Assembly (NCBI GenBank): GCA_029820915.1 | Contig: JALGUI010000183.1 | Coordinates: 1 to 9,205, forward strand | Direction of reading: 5' to 3' | DNA: 9,205 nucleotides | DNA from: Candidatus Zipacnadia bacterium | GTDB taxonomy: Bacteria; Armatimonadota; Zipacnadia; Zipacnadales; UBA5352 | Part shown: positions 1 through 6,232 of the stretch, one piece after another | How positions within the stretch are numbered: the stretch's first letter is position 1 | Layout of the letters: each line of letters opens with the position of its first letter | The notes under the pieces: generated by a model | Database searches by the model: none | The model's input: only the letters and a program-made list of their open reading frames with translations | Told to the model about the DNA's origin: nothing | Made by a program: the position numbers and the translations under genes

Positions 1-991
1 CGGGGATGTCCGCGGGCAACACGTCGGTCAGCGGGTCGGGGTTGAGGCCCTTGTGCCCGTAGGGGCCAAAGGGCCGCTGGATATCCACGCACTCGACGCG
101 CCGGACCCACAGGGCGTCCCGCGGCAGCGTCTCGGGACCGGCCAGATCGCCCCACACGAAGTCAACCTCTTGCGCGCCGGTGTCGGGGGTGACTGCGACC
201 TGGAATGACTCGAACTCGCCGCGCGCGGCGGAGATCTCGATGGCCGCCAGCGGCTCGCCGCCCGGAACGTCGCGGTCCGGCAGGAGCTTGGCGTTCTCGC
301 TGTCGGTCCACAGCACGCCGCCGGGGAACTCGCGCAGCACCCGCGCGGTGTCGGCGACTTCGCGCCGGGGCGCGGCGGTGGCCGTGATGTCATCGAGCCA
401 CAGGCGGGCGTCCGCGTTGTCGCCGGTGAGCTTGATGAGCAGCGAGAGCGCGTCCACACCCTCGGGCGCAATGACGTCGCCAACCTCGGCCCGCACCCAT
501 CCCTGCTCGTCGGCGCCGCCCACCCACTCGCCATCGATGAAGTCGCCGCGCTGATCGTGCGGCACCGTGACCACCGGCCGGTAGAGCAGCACCTCGGGGT
601 TGCGGTCGCCAACCGGGTGGCGCACGTACACCACGGCCCGGCTCGGCCCGTTCTCGGCGCGGTAGAAGAAGCTCAGGCTGTAGACCGTGCCGGGCTCGAC
701 CGGCACGGCGGTGCTCCAGCCGCCATTCAGGCCCTCGAGTCCGAGGCTGCGCGTGCCGCTGTGGGCGTGAGCGTCGTCCCACCAGCCGCGCGAGTCCTGC
801 CACGAGTAGAAGCCCCAGTCGGCGGGCTCCTCCCCCGCGCCGTCCTCGAAGCTCGCGTTCGGCACGGCACTCTCGATCTCCACCTCCTGCGCGCCGACCG
901 GGCAGCCGGCCATCAGGATGGCGGGGATCAGAAGGACGGCATGGCGAAGAGCAGTCGCTAGTGCTTGGTGGCGGGAGCTTGCGTGCTGCAA
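1..991 (-). CDS. Secreted carbohydrate-binding / GH123-DUF4091-like protein (3' end outside window)
   Basis: The frame is open from a TTG start to the window edge, giving 330 residues; the C-terminus is missing. Residues 1-34 look like an export signal: a basic start, a hydrophobic core (AVLLIPAILMAG) and either a signal peptidase I site after VGA (34) or a lipobox-like MAGC with Cys30. Residues about 40-205 resemble a CBM4/9-type galactose-binding module, from NASFEDG through the tryptophan-rich WGFYSW to LWLDDI. Residues about 225-330 contain VLWTDSENAKLLPDRD and AARGEFESFQVAV, typical of the region that precedes the catalytic part of DUF4091/GH123-like proteins. The likely role is extracytoplasmic glycan binding or hydrolysis; the catalytic domain is off the window, so activity is inferred. 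TTG was chosen because no ATG lies upstream in frame, an AGGAG sits 4 nt before it, and it places the signal peptide at the N-terminus. The next in-frame ATG would cut into that signal. Confidence 0.78.
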   Translation of the reverse strand, partial: MQHASSRHQALATALRHAVLLIPAILMAGCPVGAQEVEIESAVPNASFEDGAGEEPADWGFYSWQDSRGWWDDAHAHSGTRSLGLEGLNGGWSTAVPVEPGTVYSLSFFYRAENGPSRAVVYVRHPVGDRNPEVLLYRPVVTVPHDQRGDFIDGEWVGGADEQGWVRAEVGDVIAPEGVDALSLLIKLTGDNADARLWLDDITATAAPRREVADTARVLREFPGGVLWTDSENAKLLPDRDVPGGEPLAAIEISAARGEFESFQVAVTPDTGAQEVDFVWGDLAGPETLPRDALWVRRVECVDIQRPFGPYGHKGLNPDPLTDVLPADIP

Positions 992-995
992 TCTG

Positions 996-1000
996 CTCCT
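996..1000 (-). promoter_or_regulatory. Ribosome binding site deciding a TTG start
   Basis: On the minus strand AGGAG lies 4 nt upstream of the TTG at 991-989. The spacing is short but it is the only purine-rich match near the 5' end of this frame. A GTG further upstream in frame has no such motif. Confidence 0.45.
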
Positions 1001-1104
1001 AACGGCATGTGCAGGCGAGGGCGCCCGCACTACGATGTGGTTGGCTGTTACCTTGTCGTACAACAATTCGCACGACAGGCGCCCTCGCCTGTCGAGGCTG
1101 TTAG
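999..1104. repeat. Inverted-repeat element with two related hairpins, in the gap between genes
   Basis: The 167-bp gap 992-1158 holds this structure and no gene. The left arm starts CTAAC at 999 and the right arm ends GTTAG at 1104. A 14-base block CAGGCGAGGGCGCC (1012-1025) returns as its exact reverse complement at 1078-1091. About 22 of 27 arm positions match. Each arm also folds on itself: 1009-1030 gives a 9-bp stem with one mismatch and an AGGG loop, and 1073-1094 gives a perfect 9-bp stem with a CCCT loop. It lies downstream of the membrane-protein gene and in the 5' region of the TTG-start gene. Neither hairpin is followed by a T-run, so an intrinsic terminator is not supported. It could be a small non-autonomous repeat or a leader structure. 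Confidence 0.6.
1073..1094. repeat. Perfect 9-bp stem hairpin (CGACAGGCG / CGCCTGTCG)
   Basis: CGACAGGCG, a CCCT loop, then CGCCTGTCG form an uninterrupted stem. It is the right-hand hairpin of the larger inverted repeat at 999-1104, and the better conserved of the two. Confidence 0.6.
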
Positions 1105-1158
1105 TGCGCGGTTTCCCGCACGTAACCACTAGCGACACCGCGAATCACCCTCCCTGCG

Positions 1159-2199
1159 TCATGCGTCGTTCGCCGGACCTCGCAACCGCCGCCATAGCGC
1201 GGTCAGGCCCTGGTGCGGCCCTGGGATGGAGCCGGGGCGGCTCGCGCGCGACACGGGCGGCCGCACCTCGAAGCGAAGGTCGGCCTCCAGCACCCACGCC
1301 CAGAAGCCACCGTACACGAGCATTCGCTCCTCGTCGAAGTTGGCGTGAAAGCTCTCTTCGGTCAGGTTGAGCCTGACCGCGTACTCGCCGGGGGGCAGCC
1401 TGAGCGCGCCCACTTCGGGCCGGTCGGGCTCCCATTCGCCGAAGATGCCTGTCTGCCCCGCCGGAGCCGGTGGGCCGTCGCCGTAACCGTACGCGGTGCG
1501 GTCGAGTGCGTAGAAGAGCGAGGGCCTGTCCCTCGGGCCCTGCTCGCGCTGGCCAACGCGCCACAGCACGTGAAGGCTGCCTTCCAGGGCGAAGTCATGG
1601 ACGGCGTGCCCGGACTCGTCGGTGACGAGCCAGTCGAAGAGCAGGTAGCCGCGCACCGAGTGGCCTTCGCTGACGTGGCGCGCGAGCTCCGCGTCGGGGA
1701 CGTTCCAGTGGCAGTCATCGCACCACCAGCGGCCCAGGCGGCCGAGCTGCCAGCTCGACCACGCCTCGACGTCGCCGGCGTTATGCTTCTCGGCGACGCC
1801 ACGGATGGGCACGGCTCCGACCAGCTTGACCTGGTAGGCGAACCAGGGCTTGAGCCTGCGGGCGATGATGGTCCCGGCCAGCGTGCGGTACTGCGCCGCA
1901 TAGCTGACCTCGACGGGATGGGCGTCGGTGTCGAAGTAGTCGAACTCCTCGCGGAACCGGGCCGAGTAGGGCTCGTCCGCCATGTCGCGCCAGCGGGGCT
2001 GCTGCGGAGGGTTGACCGGGAGGGGGTGGAGTGTGGTTTCGCTGGTCTCGCTCACGATGGTCACTCCACTGTCCGGCACCGGGCGCTCCCGGAAGGTCAG
2101 CCACCAGATCACGGCCGTGACGCCCGCGACGATGAGCAGCAGGGCGGCAAGCCGCCACCACGGGCTGCGCTGCGGGCCTGCGGCGTCGGTGTCTGACAT
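1159..2199 (-). CDS. Membrane-anchored protein of unknown function with a C2H2-like motif
   Basis: This is 346 residues from ATG at 2199, with only a weak GGCGAG before it. It is not recognised as a named family. Residues 16-36 (LAALLLIVAGVTAVIWWLTF) form one hydrophobic helix after a short N-terminus, so it probably is a signal anchor with the rest outside the cytoplasmic membrane. Residues 40-70 are proline-rich and linker-like. The remaining ~275 residues are mixed alpha/beta and rich in aromatics. Residues 160-180 read C-x2-C-x11-H-x4-H (Cys160, Cys163, His175, His180), a plausible metal site. Residues 265-312 look like a beta-sandwich edge. The same frame is open upstream to 2964 only because a 13-bp duplication shifts the preceding prepilin gene; residues encoded between 2199 and about 2364 in that frame look like translated spacer. 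The separate start at 2199 is therefore preferred. It probably is co-transcribed with the prepilin gene 110 bp upstream. Confidence 0.65.
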   Translation of the reverse strand: MSDTDAAGPQRSPWWRLAALLLIVAGVTAVIWWLTFRERPVPDSGVTIVSETSETTLHPLPVNPPQQPRWRDMADEPYSARFREEFDYFDTDAHPVEVSYAAQYRTLAGTIIARRLKPWFAYQVKLVGAVPIRGVAEKHNAGDVEAWSSWQLGRLGRWWCDDCHWNVPDAELARHVSEGHSVRGYLLFDWLVTDESGHAVHDFALEGSLHVLWRVGQREQGPRDRPSLFYALDRTAYGYGDGPPAPAGQTGIFGEWEPDRPEVGALRLPPGEYAVRLNLTEESFHANFDEERMLVYGGFWAWVLEADLRFEVRPPVSRASRPGSIPGPHQGLTALWRRLRGPANDA

Positions 2200-2309
2200 C
2201 TCGCCGGCACAGTTCGCGCGCGCGGGGTGCAATCCCTTGTCTGGGCACCGTACAGACGGACGCGCGGGCGACGAAGGCCCGCGCGTCCGGAGCTCGCCTC
2301 GCGTGGTCG

Positions 2310-2964
2310 CTACTCGCTCGGCTGCTGTGGGTTCCAGTAGATGTTCGTGTCGAGTTGCTCCTCGGAGTTGCTCCTCGCGCGCCCACTTGACGTGGCTGTC
2401 GATGAAGCCGTAGATGATGCCGTCATTGTGCCGCTGCGGCCAGTTGTTGCCGAGGAAGCTGTTGTCGGAGGGCGCCAGGGTCAGGTCGGCGTTAGGATCG
2501 TTGATCCACCACTCGGGGTTGCCGTAGGACGAGTCGCCCAGCCCGACCTGCCCGTTTGCGCCGATGGCCTCCGGGCGCACGTCGCCGCACAGGATCTTCG
2601 TCGAGGCATCCCAGAACGTGCCCAATCCCAGGCCGCCGGCGAGGTAGTTCATGCCGTAGCCGGGCCCGGCGTCCTTGCGGTCGGGGCAGAACATGATCTG
2701 CCGGTTGCGGGTGTAGGGGAAGATCGCGTTGTACCACTGGGTGTCGGCGGTCAGCCCGCTCTGCCCGCGCGGCAGCACCTCGTCGTAGTCCTGCGCGTAC
2801 ATGCTGAACGCAAGCCCAATCTGCTTGACATTCGAGATGCACGCCGCCTGCCGGCCCTTGCCCCTCGCCCGCGAGAACACCGGGAAGAGGATGGAGGCAA
2901 GGATGGAGATGATGGCGATGACCACCAGAAGCTCGATAAGAGTGAAGCCCGTGCGCCTGTTCAT
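2310..2964 (-). CDS. DUF1559-type prepilin-like protein, C-terminus frameshifted
   Basis: The N-terminus is a class III (type II secretion/pilin) signal: Gly6-Phe7 cleavage site followed by FTLIELLVVIAIISILASILF, with Glu11 at position +5 of the mature protein. Then come the family's usual SRARGKGRQAACISNVKQIGLA and YAQDYDEVLPR blocks and, near the end, QRHNDGIIYGFIDSHVKW, a variant of the H-x9-DG tail in which DG is DS. The protein is expected to be cleaved by a prepilin peptidase and sit at the membrane or in a pseudopilus-like assembly; the exact role of this family is not settled. After residue 200 a 13-bp tandem duplication shifts the frame. Removing one copy restores a 213-residue protein ending EEQLDTNIYWNPQQPSE with a TAG at 2312-2310, the length and type of ending expected. 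A strong AGGAGG 8 nt upstream fixes the ATG. Confidence 0.8.
2352..2377. repeat. Exact 13-bp tandem duplication causing a +1 frameshift
   Basis: GAGTTGCTCCTCG on the plus strand occurs at 2352-2364 and again at 2365-2377 without a gap. On the coding (minus) strand the unit is CGAGGAGCAACTC. Thirteen is not a multiple of three; deleting one copy joins EEQL to DTNIYWNPQQPSE and a stop. This shows directly which copy number is the in-frame state. Confidence 0.9.
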
Positions 2965-2972
2965 TCACGCCG

Positions 2973-2978
2973 CCTCCT
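2973..2978 (-). promoter_or_regulatory. Strong ribosome binding site of the prepilin-like gene
   Basis: AGGAGG on the minus strand, 8 nt before ATG at 2964. It excludes the competing ATG four bases upstream in another frame. Confidence 0.8.
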
Positions 2979-2994
2979 GTGCGTTGTGCCTTGC

Positions 2995-3011
2995 CGGGAC
3001 GGACCGTCCCG
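2995..3011. promoter_or_regulatory. 17-bp palindrome in the prepilin 5' leader
   Basis: CGGGACGG, one central A, then CCGTCCCG: a perfect 8+1+8 palindrome between the putative promoter and the ribosome binding site. It could be an operator or an RNA hairpin. No binding protein can be named. Confidence 0.4.
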
Positions 3012-3013
3012 CT

Positions 3014-3031
3014 GAGGATGCAGGCATCCTC
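3014..3031. repeat. Dispersed palindrome, copy 1 (between genes)
   Basis: GAGGATGC-AG-GCATCCTC: perfect 8-bp arms. It lies in the 156-bp gap 2965-3120, which also holds the putative promoter, another palindrome and copy 2, but no gene. Confidence 0.8.
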
Positions 3032-3037
3032 TCGGTT

Positions 3038-3066
3038 ATCTTACCAAACACCTCGACGCGGGACAA
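3038..3066 (-). promoter_or_regulatory. Putative sigma-70-type promoter for the prepilin-like gene
   Basis: On the minus strand TTGTCC (3066-3061) and TAAGAT (3043-3038) are separated by 17 nt. Each matches 4 of 6 consensus bases. The predicted start site falls at about 3031, the edge of the 18-bp palindrome at 3014-3031, so the transcript would begin with that hairpin. This would uncouple the prepilin gene from GH2. Confidence 0.4.
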
Positions 3067-3099
3067 GTTTCGCGCGTCTTGCCACCGGGCGCCATGCCA

Positions 3100-3117
3100 G
3101 AGGATGCCTGCATCCTG
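3100..3117. repeat. Dispersed palindrome, copy 2 (just after GH2 stop)
   Basis: AGGATGC-CT-GCATCCT at 3101-3116 gives 7-bp arms; the outermost pair is mismatched. The loop is the complement of copy 1, so it sits in the opposite orientation. It follows the ancestral GH2 stop by 4 bases. No T-run follows, so it is not called a terminator. Confidence 0.75.
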
Positions 3118-3120
3118 CGA

Positions 3121-5983
3121 TCAGCGCAGCTCCACGAGCAGCGTGACATCGCATGGACAGCACCCGGCTCGCGAGCTGTAGACGGTCAGCCCGCCCCGCC
3201 CCGCCGCGGCGTCCTCCGCGACGATGCGAACTCGCACGATCCCGTCCCGCACCGCGGCCCGCGCGGCATTGTCCACGACCGAGGCCCTCACCAGCTCGCC
3301 GTAGCGGCCCAACAGGCCGTGCATGTGCGAGAGTGCGCCCCGCGCATCGGCGGGCTGGTCGTGCAGCGCCACGCGAGCGGCCTGCGTCTCCCCGATGATC
3401 ACGCGCGCTCGGGACGGCCAGCGGTCATCATCGGTCTGGGGCGCGCCGCCGCGGGCGCTGGACAGCTCTGCCAGCACTGTCAAGGACGCAACATCGGCGG
3501 CCGGGATTCCGTGAGGATGCACACATCCTCCAGGATGCAGGCACCCTCCCGGCAGCCCGAATCGATACTCGACCTCGCCATCGCCGCGCCCGGCGAGCAG
3601 ATGGCCGTCGCCCTCCACCAGGCCGTCCTCCAGGATGCAGGCACCCTCCCGGCAGCCCGAATCGATACTCGACCTCGCCATCGCCGCGCCCGGCGAGCAG
3701 ATGGCCGTCGCCCTCCACCAGGCCGCGCTCGATCTCGCCGGCAAAGCGCGCGTCACCGTCACCGGCCGCCAGGCTCAGTACAAGCGCCTCGCCGTCGCGC
3801 CACGCCCCCCTGTTCGCCTCGACGACCTCGAGGAAGCGCAGGTTCATCGCGGCGGGCCTGCCGCGCCCGTCGTCGAGCACGGCATCGACCCGCACCAGGC
3901 CGGGCTCGCCGGGCATGGTCAGCGCGATCTCGGCCGCGTCGCCCGAGAGCCCGTCGAGGGGGCGCCGCCGCACGATGACTCGCTCGCGGCCGAGAGCGTC
4001 GGTGAAGGTGGCCCACCACGTGACTCTCGGCGCCAGTTCCGCGGCCCGGGCGGAGGGGCGCAGGAAGACCGGCAGGCGGACCGTGTCCCCGGGCGCCACC
4101 GTCATCCCCGGCGGACAGTCGAAGCCGACGAACAGCTCGCCGAGCAGCAGCGCCGGATCGTAGCCGAACTGCTTGGGCGAGCGGTCGTAGTTGTAGAGGC
4201 CGTTGTGCTCCCACTCGATATCGGTCAGCTCGGTGTAGACATAGCCGCAGACCTGCTCGTGCCTGCGCAGCTCGCCCGTCAGGAAGAGCAGGCACCAGGA
4301 CACGTCGAGATCGCCCATGCGCGCGGAGATGCCGCCGTACTCGCTGTTGAGCAGCGGCTCATGGCCCTGGGCGTTGCCGTCCACGTAGTTGAAGGCCGAT
4401 CCGGGGTGCGTCTGCCCGACGACGCTCTCGATGTGCTCGCGCGCCTTATCGAAGTCGTTGAGGTAGAAGTGCCAGCTATTGATGTCGGTGACCACATGAT
4501 CGTACAGACACGCCGAGTTGTCCTCGACCAGCCGGGTGGGATCGAGCTGCTTCGCTCGCTCGTAGCACTCCCGCACCCACTGTTGGCGGTCGGGCAGGCC
4601 GGCGTACTCGTGTCCGCCCAAGCCCCAGGTCTCGTTGAACAGGCACCACGCGATGATACTCGGGTGATTGTAGTCGCGGCGGATCTGCCCCCACGCGGTG
4701 CGCTCCCAGCGCGCCCTGGACAGGTCCGAATAGCCATCGTAGCCGAAGCCGGGGATGTCGCACATGAGCAGTACGCCGACGCGATCGGCCCAGTAGCAGT
4801 AGCGCGGATCGGGGGTCTTGATGTGCAGGCGCAGGAAGTTGAGGCCCGCCTGCTTCGCCAGCAGCATGTCGCGCCGGAGCGCGGCGTTGCTCGGGTGCGT
4901 ATAGACGCCCTGCGGATGGAAGGACTGGTCGAGCGCGCCGCGCAGGTAGACCGGCTGACCGTTGAGGCGGATGTACGTCGGCCCGTCCTCGCCGAGAGGC
5001 CCGACATCGACGTCGCGCATGCCGAACTGCGTGTGCACGGTGTCAACCACCTCGCCCCCGTCCAGCAGGGCGACGGTCAGCCGGTACATGTGCGGGTTGT
5101 CGGGCGTCCAGGGGATCGGATCCGCCAGCTCGGAGGTCAGTTGCAGCTCAGCGTCACCGGTGATGGGCGCGGGCGCGGTCTCGAGCGCGGTGCGTCCGGT
5201 GGAGGTACGGATCTCCAACGCGACGGACAGCTCGCGCGCGTCGGGCGCAGCGTGGGCGGACACCGTGATCGTGACCGCCTCCCGTGCCAGCGAGGGCCGC
5301 ACGAGCACCTCCGCGATGTGGGCCTCGCCGCGGGGTTCAAGCCACACGGTCTGCCAGATGCCGCTGGTGCGCGTGTACCAGTTGGCGACCTGCTTGCCGA
5401 TGGGCTGCTCGCGGTGGTCCTCGGGATCGTGCACGCGGATGACCAGCGTGTTCTCGCCGTCGGCCAGAGTGTCCGTGATGTCGAACCCGACGGGCAGGTA
5501 GCCGCTCTCGGCGGCGCCGACCTCGATACCGTTCAGCCAGGCGCGCAGCTCCCAGTCGGCCGCACCGACGTTGAGGAAGACGCGCCTGCCGTCCCAGCCG
5601 GCCGGCGCCGTGAAGCTGCGGCGGTACCAGCCGATGGTGTGCCGAGGCGCCTCGCGGTAGTTGTCGATGGTCACCGACCCGGGCTCAAGCCAGGCCTCGA
5701 GGCTCAACCAGCTCTGAGGATGCAAGCATCCTCCGTTGCCCGCATGCGCCTCGGTGCCCCAGGCGAGGTGGCTCTCCCACGGGAAGGGCACGCGGATGGT
5801 GCGCGAGAACGCTTCCCGGAGCGGGTCCTGCCAGCCCTCGCCGGCGCCCCGGTCGTCCGGATCGAACTCGAACGCCCACTCGCCGTTGAGGTTGAGCCAG
5901 TCGATGCCGGGGCGGAGTCCGCGGTGGAAGTCGGGGCGCGGATGCTCGGCTCTGGGGACGGCCGGAAGCGATCGCCGGGACAT
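3121..5983 (-). CDS. Glycoside hydrolase family 2 (beta-galactosidase/glucuronidase-like), 3' end frameshifted
   Basis: It hydrolyses terminal beta-linked sugars from small glycosides; the exact sugar cannot be told. Residues about 25-215 are the sugar-binding jelly-roll (LNGEWAFEFD, WYRRSF, TRTSGIWQTVWLEP). Residues 220-325 are an Ig-like domain, and 335-625 the TIM barrel. Catalytic residues are visible: acid/base Glu451 in LFNETWG and nucleophile Glu548 in LLNSEYGG. There is no signal peptide, so it is probably cytoplasmic. ATG at 5983 has GGGAG 7 nt upstream. A 100-bp tandem duplication after about residue 786 shifts the frame: as read, the protein ends after 851 residues at a TGA at 3428. 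Without one copy it would be 920 residues, ending LTVYSSRAGCCPCDVTLLVELR-like beta-rich sequence at 3121. The catalytic barrel is intact, so a shortened enzyme may still work. Two stretches, residues 84-89 and the GGCLHP/GGCVHP pair near 779-792 of the restored protein, come from inserted palindromes. Confidence 0.88.
3513..3530. repeat. Dispersed palindrome, copy 3 (inside GH2 3' part)
   Basis: GAGGATG-CACA-CATCCTC, 7-bp arms. In the restored GH2 frame it encodes GGCVHP. It directly abuts copy 4, and the 100-bp duplication begins inside its right arm. Confidence 0.75.
3531..3548. repeat. Dispersed palindrome, copy 4 (degenerate)
   Basis: CAGGATGCAGGCACCCTC differs from copy 1 at two positions (first base, and T to C in the right arm). 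It encodes the GGCLHP stretch on the minus strand. It lies within the 100-bp duplicated unit. Confidence 0.65.
3631..3648. repeat. Dispersed palindrome, copy 5 (duplicate of copy 4)
   Basis: Identical to copy 4, carried along by the 100-bp duplication. It does not count as an independent insertion. Confidence 0.65.
5716..5733. repeat. Dispersed palindrome, copy 6 (in-frame insertion in GH2 N-terminal domain)
   Basis: GAGGATGC-AA-GCATCCTC, perfect 8-bp arms, 18 bp. Read with the gene it yields GGCLHP at GH2 residues 84-89, between AHAGN and QSWLS, a loop before the jelly-roll strand WYRRSF. Eighteen bases keep the frame. Confidence 0.85.
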
Positions 5984-6232
5984 GATCTCACTCCCGAATT
6001 GGCGCGGAGGTGAACCCGCGGGGTTGTGCGGTGTTCTAAGGGTTGCCTGTCCGCGGCATGCAATCGCGGGCGCGCGAGGAGTTCCGCCGTGTGCAGGCGC
6101 CGACCTCCTGTCAGGAAGGTATTGCAGAACGGGGAGGAGTCCAGGAAACAGATGGAGAATCTACTAAGAAGGGCCGCCACCCGTTGCACGTCGCCGATGG
6201 CGACGGGACCGCTGGGACGCGGATGGACCGCC
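5984..6232. promoter_or_regulatory. Divergent intergenic region between GH2 and the winged-helix gene
   Basis: This 249-bp stretch must carry the promoters for both directions. A 13-bp palindrome AACCC-GCG-GGGTT lies at 6013-6025, 30 bp before the GH2 start. CCGCG (6051-6055) and CGCGG (6065-6069) form a second, spaced inverted repeat around GCATGC. A 7-bp hairpin (CGTCGCC-GAT-GGCGACG, 6189-6205) lies just before the plus-strand start. The palindromes are candidate operators for the neighbouring winged-helix protein, which is inference. On the GH2 strand TTGCAT and TAGAAC stand 19 nt apart, a poor promoter match. No convincing promoter is seen on the plus strand. Confidence 0.4.
5991..5995 (-). 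promoter_or_regulatory. Ribosome binding site of the GH2 gene
   Basis: GGGAG on the minus strand, 7 nt before the ATG at 5983. Confidence 0.6.

Larger units (their letters stand above)
1159..2964 (-). other. Literal 601-codon ORF fusing prepilin-like and membrane protein
   Basis: As the sequence stands, one frame runs from the prepilin ATG to the stop of the next gene. A gene caller will report a single 601-residue protein. The junction, about residues 201-255, has no domain character and arises after the 13-bp duplication, so the fusion is most likely a by-product of a frameshift. It is recorded because this is what the bases literally encode. Confidence 0.5.
3526..3725. repeat. Exact 100-bp tandem duplication in GH2 causing a +1 frameshift
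   Basis: Bases 3526-3625 are repeated at 3626-3725 with no difference seen; identity stops immediately outside (3725/3726 and 3525/3625). On the minus strand both copies encode GLVEGDGHLLAGRGDGEVEY and what follows, but in different frames, because 100 is 3n+1. Dropping one copy joins the catalytic part to the C-terminal domain ending at 3121. One endpoint lies within palindrome copy 3. Confidence 0.92.

Noticed and set aside
1213..2196. 327-codon plus-strand ORF opposite the membrane-anchored protein gene
   Set aside because: No domain character; the minus frame has a proper start, a membrane helix and consistent codon bias.
1159..2964. The 601-residue prepilin-membrane protein as a genuine fusion
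   Set aside because: The junction is created by an exact 13-bp duplication, and removing one copy gives a normal prepilin ending and stop. Kept only as an 'other' feature.
3100..3117. Intrinsic terminator after GH2
   Set aside because: A hairpin is present, but no T-run follows on the minus strand, and the same palindrome occurs inside genes.
3014..3648. CRISPR array from the repeated palindromes
   Set aside because: Spacing is irregular, copies are only 18 bp, some lie in coding sequence, and there are no spacer-like intervals or cas genes.
3635..6013. 792-codon plus-strand ORF antisense to GH2
   Set aside because: Its translation is low in recognisable motifs, while the minus frame shows a full GH2 protein with both catalytic glutamates. 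Long antisense frames are expected at this GC content.
6026..6232. N-terminal extension of the winged-helix gene from ATG 6026
   Set aside because: The 69 extra residues are Arg/Cys/Ser-rich without domain character, overlap the divergent promoter region, and have codon use unlike the rest.
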